Shown: piece by piece, positions 53,001 through 61,300 of the stretch
Numbering within the stretch: the stretch's first letter is position 1
Layout: every line of letters starts with the position of its first letter
The notes under the pieces: model-generated
What the model was told of the DNA's origin: nothing
Databases searched by the model: none
What the model saw: only the letters and a program-made list of their open reading frames with translations
NCBI GenBank assembly: GCA_039105265.1
Contig: JAPFFF010000023.1
Coordinates: forward strand, 1,860,001 to 1,924,000
Length of the DNA: 64,000 nucleotides
Direction: 5' to 3'
Source of the DNA: Tritrichomonas musculus
Lineage: Eukaryota > Parabasalia > Tritrichomonadida > Tritrichomonadidae
Position numbers and translations under genes: made by a program

Positions 53001-54271
53001 ATGGAGACAAAAATAAACAGGATGTTGATGAAGAGCAACAGGACCACTTCAAGCTAGGAACAATTAAAGAAGAAGCTGAGGAAGAACAACCGAAGAATCA
53101 GCTGCTAGAAGAAATTGACAATGATCAAGAGGAGCCTTTCAAATTAGGAACAATCAAGGAAGACATCAACAAAAATCAACAGTCGCCATTCCAGCTTGAT
53201 GCAATCAATGAAGAAGGAGAGCAAGACATGCAGCAGACATTCCAGCTCGGCACAATCAATGAAGACATCAATGAAAACCAACAGTCGCCATTCCAGCTTG
53301 ATGCAATCAATGAAGAGGCAGAACAAGACATGCAGCAGACATTCCAGCTCGGCACAATCAATGAAGAAGACGACGAACAGATTCAGAATGCCCCACAACT
53401 AGAAGCAATAAGCGAAGACTTTGACGAGGACCAGCAGTCTCGTTTTCAACTCGGAACCATCAACGAGGAAGCAGAAGGCAGACAGCAACAGACATTTAAA
53501 CTCGGAACCATCAACGAGGAAGCAGAAGGCAGACAGCAACAGACATTTAAACTCGGAACCATCAACGAGGAAGCAGAAGACGAGCAGCCGTCTCAATTTG
53601 AACTTGGCACGATTGCAGAGGAAGCAGACGAGGAGCAGCTTGACACGATCAACGAGGATTCAGAAGGCAACGATCACTCGGCCTCCCTTCTCGAGACGAT
53701 CAACGAAGACAACGACGAGAATCCACAGATGGACTCCATCTCAGACGCGTACAATGATGCGCCGTTATCTCCGACACCGATTTCCATCAGCGACTTCTCG
53801 ATCCACCGGAAGGAAGCCGGCACGATCTATTCGTCGTCTTCCTCTTTCTCCAAGAACGATGCAGCTTCCGTTCCAGTGCGTCACGACCCATCAAACGACG
53901 ATGAAAACCGACAGAAAGAGTCAGAACTTTTTGTGTCGATTGGCGTTTTGCTTGCGAACTCTCTTTTCAATGAGAGTCAGGACGACAAGTTCCAGAACTC
54001 GATCTGCGTCTACTTGGAGAGGCTTGACAAGTGCACCGGAATGTTTGACAGAGTCATGACGAAGTCGAATCTTGTGATGCAGATTCTTAATTCTGAGAAG
54101 GAGAACGTTAATATGAAAAGTGAGGAAAGTTTGAATGTCGTCAATCTCCCTCTCATTTCGAAGATCGTCAATGATAACCATGACTCGATTCCTGTCGACC
54201 TGAAGAATGAATGGAATGAGTACATGAAGAGTTTTTTTGAGCGTGACGAGGAATTGCAGACAAACAACTGA
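50069..54271 (+). CDS. Large acidic-repeat protein, possibly SAPS (PP6 regulatory subunit)-like
   Basis: This 1400-residue protein has a helical N-terminal region (1-310; for example NLLYLSTYQSIYNFLMKLVL) resembling the start of SAPS-domain phosphatase-6 regulators, judged by eye only. A long Ser/Asn/Glu-rich disordered middle follows. Residues about 990-1215 are acidic repeats built on (F)xLGTINEE. The C-terminal 120 residues are helical again (ESELFVSIGVLLANSLFNES). If SAPS-like, it would target a PP2A-type phosphatase to substrates; many trichomonad SAPS-like proteins are disordered. From about 51400 the DNA becomes clearly GC-richer with different codon choice, while the first 1.3 kb is A/T-rich, so the gene is a compositional mosaic. 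Large disordered scaffold of unknown role is the alternative. Confidence 0.6.
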   Translation: MQSIALDQNDSCKNEEMTKIFSFILLLPQKWKASNNISNPRDKVPNIIVSKYSRILEQLFVLPPDNANYFLQLDLASNSHVNPSLNSKKNRLKYKNKDANKEFMQNLLYLSTYQSIYNFLMKLVLCNSSQSVSFFEKINFTDILIEFLFQKENFTNKKIFDQTIRLIDNLISNLQVNSPLITPLFNECNKQKDEVYKILFNKSDDRLNSIFCSSSNSYQSDYPNNITIILDLSLYNDSNYGIDLILSVQSLIHQSNQESLNYINKLENIEKLYRFLEQKINKKQFDATTNSSILLLASIMNDIFCNDNFEIQSETKNKTLLSNQFKIQNNENCQKGPDFITQTLQELQFLDNYRNKNNQETIPFNNSEQYGANLLRISAPIYSDENNANQGQNFNTNLTMNDRNCLSLGTIQEGTDSFSTNSQKLYSSNNQFETPPFNRNFGGYSSQKVNHFTGLGSINEEEIPLMKPDCSNEIDDESADDESNSNENIDDDEGKEKPSERGDEGCMQIEREKPAEGEGRATNEREDDDEKKTFSNEDISDSNSNENDSKKCHKKRINHTSLRNKDIEELINYSSSSSYLKANESQSRRKQPLLIPAIPNKPNQPMSPARLRSFASLNNINSKNNQRISLSSTSSNTSATTSSTSLTISQSSYDRVVIDNNSGYSSNYYKASISSSNSAANMLQTGTKNSFTVTTGLGSSNINMRSNVNRKAANIPKRNSYSFISPLKSLIENSQNDLDEANSNSSQTVTQYTEDVFPTTIVETVVPEYAKEMNLQKNQTQIAVPIVQTAPTTKTAQSSPTVKKEEEEKVADSKVDSLNVNENDATAGNEGHAKSTNYDDVSATPRATHRRGSGKKRSSFNPFDSFPCRKRSRKGRTSLPPSSMMIQNENKEPLSLLELATSSEILNLDNFSFKIDDDLNINIGSMSGPISRVINPEFRSPFRKSHGSIAVSNSFSNMLCSKNLRKMEIEDNEMDNADGDKNKQDVDEEQQDHFKLGTIKEEAEEEQPKNQLLEEIDNDQEEPFKLGTIKEDINKNQQSPFQLDAINEEGEQDMQQTFQLGTINEDINENQQSPFQLDAINEEAEQDMQQTFQLGTINEEDDEQIQNAPQLEAISEDFDEDQQSRFQLGTINEEAEGRQQQTFKLGTINEEAEGRQQQTFKLGTINEEAEDEQPSQFELGTIAEEADEEQLDTINEDSEGNDHSASLLETINEDNDENPQMDSISDAYNDAPLSPTPISISDFSIHRKEAGTIYSSSSSFSKNDAASVPVRHDPSNDDENRQKESELFVSIGVLLANSLFNESQDDKFQNSICVYLERLDKCTGMFDRVMTKSNLVMQILNSEKENVNMKSEESLNVVNLPLISKIVNDNHDSIPVDLKNEWNEYMKSFFERDEELQTNN
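53040..53720 (+). repeat. 51-bp (17-residue) repeats, some as 102-bp dimers
   Basis: Three exact 51-bp steps start at 53450, 53501 and 53552 (CTCGGAACCATCAACGAGGA). An older 102-bp periodicity links 53180 and 53282 (CAGTCGCCATTCCAGCTTGA). The units encode xxFxLGTINEEAEGRQQ-like sequence with an alternating LDAINEE variant. Confidence 0.85.
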
Positions 54272-54690
54272 TTAGTGGCTTCCTTCTTACATTGTCTCAA
54301 ATTGTTAATTTGTTTGAAAGTGTTGGATATTAATAAATGTTTTTATTTGTTTGGAATTTGTTATATTATTTTATTTTCATATTATGCATATTCTACAGCT
54401 GAGAAAATATTTTTTCTTTCTAATTATGATTTTTTTTTTCTTCATGCCGACCATTTTATATCACAATATTGAAATTATTCATAAGAATTCAGAAAAAGGT
54501 ATTTTAAGGGGAGAAAAACTTGTATCAAGGTATTTTTAATTTGAATGATTTAATTGTAAACAAATACAATTTTTGAAAATATATATCGTATAAATTCTAT
54601 GCTTATTATATTTAATTGATTGTAAAGCCCACAATTTTTTCTCAGGATTGCGATTTTGTAAATTATATAAAATTTGAAAAATATTTTACA
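54272..54690. other. Intergenic region
   Basis: A/T-rich 3' flank of the acidic-repeat gene; no supported gene up to the left end of the TIR element. Confidence 0.55.
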
Positions 54691-55565
54691 TAGGGGGTTT
54701 AACCGTTCGTAAACTGTCAGAAAATAAAAAAAGTAAGATATTTCATAACAAAATTGATATTTATACTAATTATATTTAATAATTATTAATTAAAATCTCA
54801 AATATAAAATCTGTCTATAGGAACCTATAATTTTGATGAATGATAAAATTCAATAGTGCCCTATTCAATTAATATGAAATAATGTTATTCATTTTTTTCA
54901 TTGTAAACTAAATATAAATACAATATTATGATTATATTAATATTTTAGATAAAAGAATGATATAATTCTAGAAAATATTTTCTAAATATTAAAGATTTTT
55001 TGAAAATTTGCATTATTAGATTAATATATAAATAATTAAAGATTTATTAATATATAATGAATTTTCATTACATTTTAATTTTATATATTTTTTTATTTTA
55101 TTTCAAGAGCACTTTTTCTTCAAGATATTTCCAGAGATTTGGAAAAATTATAAATTCATTAATGAAGTGATTTTGAATTCTTGACTTCATTAATAAATTA
55201 TAAATTCATTAGTGAAGTGATTTTGAATTCTTTATTTCATTTACTTTTATGATTACGGTTCATTTTCTATTTTGCTCTTCCAATTAGTATTTTAATATTA
55301 TATTTTAAAAAATATAAATGAAATAGGCTATATTTTGGTAGAAATTTTTATAACTATATCTAATTTTAACATTTGAAAAAGTTTTTATCTCTCAGAAAAA
55401 TAAAAAATGAATTTTTTAATGTTAGTATATATATTTTTTAATACTTATGATATTTATATATATAAATATTAATATAGTATAATAATATATTATTTATTTA
55501 ATAAAATCTATCTTTTTTAATCTTAATGAAATTTTTTGACACTTTACGAACGGTTAAACCCCCTA
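54691..55565. mobile_element. MITE-like element with 27-bp terminal inverted repeats
   Basis: The left end reads TAGGGGGTTTAACCGTTCGT and continues AAACTGTC; the right end is its inverse (GACACTTTACGAACGGTTAA then ACCCCCTA). Over 27 bases the arms differ at one position. TA flanks both ends, as expected for Tc1/mariner-type insertion. A 10-bp direct repeat ATTTTACATA also lies at 54683-54692 and 55568-55577, which could instead be a longer target duplication. The 0.87-kb interior is A/T-rich with no open frame of note, so it is a non-autonomous DNA element. It also holds two tandem 50-bp units (55151-55250). Confidence 0.8.
55151..55250. repeat. Two tandem 50-bp units inside the MITE-like element
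   Basis: Units at 55151-55200 and 55201-55250 share TAAATTCATTA(A/G)TGAAGTGA and TTTTGAATTCTT. Each includes short self-complementary ATTCATTAATGAAG sequence. Confidence 0.75.
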
Positions 55566-55740
55566 TTATTTTACATATGGTTAAAACACTTAACCTTAAA
55601 AAACGGCTGGACTGAGAAAAAATATTATATATATATATAAAGTTAAATGGTTGTAAACAATTTTTTTTTTCTAAGAATTAATTCGAACTTTTTGAATTTG
55701 AAATTGATATATCATTCAAAAAATTTGATTCAACTATATA

Positions 55741-55748
55741 TCATTTTA
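55741..55748 (+). promoter_or_regulatory. Inr-like site deciding the amidohydrolase start
   Basis: TCATTTTA fits the trichomonad initiator consensus TCA(+1)YW and ends directly before ATG 55749. Transcription starting here would exclude the upstream in-frame ATG at 55647. Confidence 0.6.
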
Positions 55749-56711
55749 ATGAATAGAGTTGATGTGCATGCTCATTGTCTCCCACCAAGTTATTATGAAT
55801 TTCTTAAATTTCTAGGGGAAAAAGATCCTGATGGATTCCCTACCCCGACTTGGTCAGTGGAGAGTCAAATCCAAAGCATGGAAGATCTTCACATTTCTTT
55901 TTCTTTTCTTTCTATTTCTTCACCTCCAGTAACATGTAATGTTGAAGAAATTACAGCCAAATATGTTCGTAAGATTAATGAAGAAATGTCAAGTTATGTT
56001 AAGCAATATCCTAATAAACTAGGATTTTTCGCAATTTTGCCACTTCCATACATCAATAAGGCTTTAGAAGAAATTGATTACTGCATAAATACCCTCGAAT
56101 GCGATGGATTTGGTCTACCGACAAATTATCTGGGAAAACATATAGGAAACCTAGAATTTACACCAATTTATCAGAAGTTCCAAGAAAATAAAAGCATTCT
56201 TTGCATACATCCATGTGCCCCTTTAGAGGTTCCAAAAGATATCGATTCTAATTTCTTCCCAACTCCTGCCATGGAGTTTTTCTTTGAAACAACAAGAACC
56301 GTTGCCTGCATCGTAATCAACAACATCGTCTCCCAGTATCCAGACATCAAATGGATCATCCCTCACGCCGGTGCCTGCATCCCAATATTTTCTGACAGAT
56401 GGCAAGATTTCAATGGAATGATGAGGATGAAAGGACACGAAAATTGCGATTTTAAGCGAGATTTGGCGAAGCTTTATTATGATCTCGCCGGAATGGCTGT
56501 TCCAAAGCTTCTACACGATCTGATGATTGATGTCCCAGTTTCGCACTTGCTGTATGGATCTGACGGACCTTACACAAACCTCAAAAGGATGATTGAACTA
56601 GAGAGAGAGCTTGATCAAACAAACTTACTCAACGATGAAGTTAGAGAGGAGATTTACATCAAAAATGCAATTCAATTGTTTCCTCGCTTGAGCAAAATTT
56701 TTAGGAAATAA
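55749..56711 (+). CDS. ACMSD-like amidohydrolase/decarboxylase
   Basis: The protein of 320 residues starting MNRVDVHAHCLPPSYY has the usual length of the amidohydrolase-2 (TIM-barrel) family that includes aminocarboxymuconate-semialdehyde decarboxylase. Metal ligands are visible: His7 and His9 (DVHAH), His154 (LCIHPCAP), His206 (IIPHAGA) and Asp272 (LLYGSDGPYT). The family hydrolyses or decarboxylates small ring-derived acids; the substrate here is unknown. An in-frame upstream ATG (55647) would add 34 hydrophobic, A/T-biased residues, but an Inr-like site sits just before 55749, so I reject it. Tryptophan catabolism by this route is not expected in trichomonads, so acquisition from bacteria is likely. 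Confidence 0.88.
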   Translation: MNRVDVHAHCLPPSYYEFLKFLGEKDPDGFPTPTWSVESQIQSMEDLHISFSFLSISSPPVTCNVEEITAKYVRKINEEMSSYVKQYPNKLGFFAILPLPYINKALEEIDYCINTLECDGFGLPTNYLGKHIGNLEFTPIYQKFQENKSILCIHPCAPLEVPKDIDSNFFPTPAMEFFFETTRTVACIVINNIVSQYPDIKWIIPHAGACIPIFSDRWQDFNGMMRMKGHENCDFKRDLAKLYYDLAGMAVPKLLHDLMIDVPVSHLLYGSDGPYTNLKRMIELERELDQTNLLNDEVREEIYIKNAIQLFPRLSKIFRK

Positions 56712-56859
56712 TAAATAAAGAATTCTTTTTGTTTTGATGGTTTTATGCAATAAGCACCAATTAAGAATATTTGGATTTTTGAATAGAGTGCTGAATAATA
56801 CAACTTTTTAATAAAATTTAAATACATGTTGATTCAACTTGATCGTTTGAATTAATTAG

Positions 56860-57616
56860 ATCGCCACCAATTTTAGAAAACTGCTTGTGAAATCAACATG
56901 AATGATCTGTGCTGCTTGCCATGCTTTCTTGTGGCTGGTTTTTATAAATTCCAATTCGAAAGAATCGTCGAAGAAAATTGATGATTTTTCAGGTTGAACT
57001 GATTCGCAAGGTTCATCTTGCTAGATCGTTAATTTATCTTTAAAACCAACAGAAAGCAAATCATTGTATTCATTTGAAATATAATGTTGATCCATCTATC
57101 TTTAATTTATTTTTACTTCTTGTTGTTGTTGTTGAAATAACTCTCAATTTTTTACTCTCGTCTTCATCCTCTTCATCGTCTTCAAAAAGTTTTGCATTGG
57201 CAGATGATTTTTCAATAATAATACTTTCTTGATCACTGAATTTATTAATTTCAGCATCAACATAACTCTCGTTGAAAGTATGAAGAATTAAATAAATTTT
57301 TGAATTTGCAAATCATACAGATTTCGAAAAAATATATTTTTTTCATTTCCATTGTTGCAGATTCTGCAACAATCTAATCAGTTGGATAGTCATATGTGTT
57401 TAATTCTCAATCTCCAGTAACATATATTGTTGACGCATTGTTATCATCATCTTGATTAAGCAATACAAGTTGAAGAGGTCGTTTAGAAAGCTTATTTAAA
57501 TGGATATTAAGATTCATTCCAGGCTCTCGTTTTGGTAATAAAATCTTTAATGAAGTTGTCCATGCAGTTAGAATGAGATTTTCACAATCATTAATGATAA
57601 GATTATCTGCTTTCAA
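56860..57616 (-). pseudogene. Unassigned minus-strand gene remnant
   Basis: Minus-strand fragments read NDCENLILTAWTTSLKILLP (57616 side), an acidic stretch KLFEDDEEDEDESKKLRVIS, and DDSFELEFIKTSHKKAWQAA (56900 side), in more than one frame. They probably come from one broken gene with an acidic linker. I do not recognise it. Confidence 0.45.
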
Positions 57617-58398
57617 TTTAGATATTAAAAAATTCTAACACTAATTACATCATTAATACAGCCATTCAAATTAATTACATCGATGCTGCTTTCTACTGAT
57701 TTGGAAATAAAAAAAAAATACTGGATTTTACTTTTCCCCTGCAATTTATAAGGATCTGTTTTTTTGGAATGGTAAACATCTCTGTAATCATCAATGCACT
57801 TAATGAAAAGGTATATAATATTTCAAAATCTGCGGCATGTAAAAGATTAAAAATAGTAAAAACAAATTATTTATCCATTTAATAAATAAATGCTATAATT
57901 TTAGAAAAACCCTTGAGAGATTTACTGAAGGCTTCCCCTTCTCTTTTTTTTTTTTTTTTTTGACATTGCCCTTCGGAGGTTTTAAAAATTACGTTCTGTT
58001 CAAACTTTTTCAATAAATTAGACCAAGAAAAAAAATCAATCACGTTTTACGATTACGTCTACGTGAAAATAATTGGAATACTACTTTTTAGAAAAAGTTA
58101 ATAAAAAGTTGTATTTGAAAAAAAAAACATATTTATTTTTAAATATAAATATTTTATCCTTTCAAATTTGAGAACTCTAGCTTAGAGGGTAAATTAATTT
58201 GTGGCCAAAGTATTAAGTTCGAAACTAATCCTCTTTGCTTTTTTTTATATTTATATAAATAATGTAACTACGTTTCATTTCGGCAATTTTTACATTTTAA
58301 TACGTCTTTTCATTGAATTTTATAAAATTCAAATTACGTCCGAAGGGTAAATTTTGACATTCAATGGAAATTTTTTTTTTGACAGAATTTTATAAAAA
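57617..58398. other. Upstream region of the HECT ligase gene
   Basis: Contains a 16-18 base poly-T near 57945, an inverted pair CCCTTCGGA (57969-57977) and TCCGAAGGG (58340-58348), the motif TACTTTTTAGAAAAAGTTA (58082-58100), which is two ACTTTTT motifs head to head, and Inr-like TTTTCATTGAA near 58310. No gene seen. Confidence 0.5.
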
Positions 58399-61300
58399 AT
58401 GGATGACTCTCTTTTATTAAGCATAACAGACATTTTCGAAGAACATAACTTAGTTGATATTATTCGCCAATTATACATTGATTTTGAAAATGATCCTGAC
58501 GAAGAAAGAATAAAAGATTTTTTAATTAATTTACCATATTATCTTGATAATGATTTAACAGTTAATACGTTATCAGAATTTATCTCAACAATTTCAATCT
58601 GTATTAAAAAATTACCCCAGGCTTTTATTCCATTTTTAGATACATTTTATAACAAAGCTCAATTTAATTCGAATTATATTATTTTATTCCCAATTATACT
58701 CTCATATTTAGCTGATATTCAAATAATACAAAATATTCAAGATTACAGTTCATTTATTTTATCAGCATTAAAAGAAATTTTACCACAATTACATAATGAA
58801 TCAAAATTAATTATTTTTGGTCATGAAATTCCTGCACAATTTAAAATAAGCTTAATTGTTGATCTTCTCTTATGCGCTGATTTAACAGAACAGCTAATCT
58901 ACGACTTTTTCCCTTTTATTTTTACGAATTTTTATTCAAAAAACGTTTCAAATTTTAACGCCCTTATTCAAAAAGTTCTAAATTCAAATACACTCAAAAT
59001 TTCCCCACAGACGAAAGAATCAAATGATGAACTTTATGAATTCCTTCTAATCAAAGATTTTCATCTTATTTCAAAGATGAAAAAAGAAACTTTTTCTATC
59101 GTTGAATGTGCGGTTGCGTTCTCAAAAAGTGGACCTGATATTGATATTTTTGGGCTTTCAAAAGAAACCGTTTTGCCATTCATTGCCTGCATTTGTGTAG
59201 TTGATCAAAAGCATAAGTCAAGAGTCACTTTTTCAGAGACAAAAATTGCTGATTTAATTTGTGAGGGAATTCAATTTATTCAAAGCAACAGTTCACCTCT
59301 GAATTCCATTTCAATTGATTTGATTTTGATGAATTACAATCAACTTTTATTATCAAAAATCATTTCAACTGATGACTTTTTCAGAATTCTCGAAATTTTG
59401 AGTCAGCAATTATTGAATGGTCAATATTTGGCCCAAAAAACGGTTATCATCAATTCAATTTTTAAATTATCCAACAAAAAAGAAAATTCAACAATACAAG
59501 AACAAGAGAAGGCATTCTTTAGTAAGTATGGCGTTAGAATTGTTCAGTTTATTCTTCAGAATTCAGATGAATTTTTTAATTGCAAAGAATTGAAAGAAAC
59601 TCTTTTAAAATTGAATAAATTTGACATGAGTGAGATTGAAAATGTCATTCTCAATTCATCAGATATTTGTAAAACTATATATTTCATTGAGAACTTGTGC
59701 TACAATAATGAAAACCCAGTGATTAAACACAGTCAAAAAATGTCTGAGTTTTTAATGGCCAAATTCAACGAAAAATACGAGTCCAAAAAGTGGGCTGATG
59801 TTTTGAGCATTGCCACTTTTATGAAAAAGAATGACTTTTTATATGAACTAGAAGAGATCAAAACATTGCAATTTCCAGATGAGATAAAGTATAAGATTGA
59901 AGAATATGTACCAAATTCAGATGAAAGCATTGATGATATTTTATCGCATATATTAAGCATGCCTCTTCCAGAGTACAAAAGTGAACCAATTCGGATTCTT
60001 TTTGAAAAAATAAATGAGAATGAAGAAATGCTTCAAATGTATCTAACTTTTTTGACCTTTAAATATGACACCATTGAATATGATGTCGATTGTTTTGTGA
60101 AACGTTTTGCCAGAGAATATGAAAAATATCCAGAGAAGTTTGTTGAAGCTGCTGAGAAAACTTTTAAACTAGTCAAGAGTGGAAATAAACTTGGAAAGTC
60201 ATTGATAAGAAATATAGATTTCACACTTTATTCAATGAATATTCCTGAAATTGGTTCATCAATAGTAACAAAACTTTTCAATGCAATTGATGAAAGACCA
60301 AATAATCATCAAGCCTTTTTTTGCCTAAAAAGCATTTCGCACTCATATCCATTACTTTTTTACAACAGACAAAAGGAAGTATTTGATCATGTTTTCCCTG
60401 CTTTAAATGATTTTCCTCTTCTTTTTGAAACAGAAGTAACGGACGTGCAAATAGAAATGCTTCGAACTGCTTATTCTGCTTTTTCTTTTCTAGTTTCAAC
60501 TTTTAAATTACCAGTATATGTTGATCTTCTTGTTAAAACAATATCTAAAAATATTACACAATATACAGATGCACAAATTGCATGCTTTTTCAGTGCACTA
60601 AATTATGTTTGTAATGATGAAACATTAGATATCATGATTACTTCACTTTACATGAAGTGTAATTTCTTAGAAAAAGTTGGTGAAGTCCTTGAAAGAAAAA
60701 TTGCTGATAATTCGTTTGGTCATTGGTACAAAGACACTATTTATTCATTTTTAAATAGAACTTATAGTAGATTATATCAGCATAATAATAATGTATTGAT
60801 TCAACTTGAAGAAACTTCAAAATTTGATAGCCCAATATGTGATTTTTATATTAAAGTATTCATCTCATATTTGACTTTTTATTACAAAACACAATATCAT
60901 ATAGATGGGATTAATCATTATGCAAAAGATTTCATTTATGAATCTGAAAAAATGAGACTTTTTTGGTTACCATTTGATCATTTAAACAATAGAGAATCAA
61001 TTTCTATAAAGAGTGTTCTTAATTTCATTCAAAAATTTGAACAAATTCAACAAACAGAAATGACTAAATATGATAATATATCTCCAGAAGCTCCATATAC
61101 CATTAAAATGATTCGTTACATTGTAACACAGCCAATTAGCGTTTATCGGACATTTTTGTTTGCGAAAAGTTCTCCATATTATCAAACTCTTTATGAAAGG
61201 ACATTGAATACATATAACAAATGCAGGGAAATGTATAATGAAGCACTTTTACATCCTGATGATTATGAAAACTTTAATATAGCAGATTTAGACCAATCAA

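Noticed and set aside
52612-53052. 146-codon minus-strand frame opposite the acidic-repeat gene
   Set aside because: Ser/Leu/Phe-rich antisense shadow of a well-supported gene.
53421-54059. 212-codon alternate-frame reading across the 51-bp repeats
   Set aside because: Repeat period divisible by three keeps all frames open; Arg/Thr/Ser-rich translation is an artefact.
55647-55748. Extended N-terminus of the ACMSD-like protein
   Set aside because: Hydrophobic A/T-driven residues upstream of an Inr-like site; family proteins begin at the DVHAH strand.
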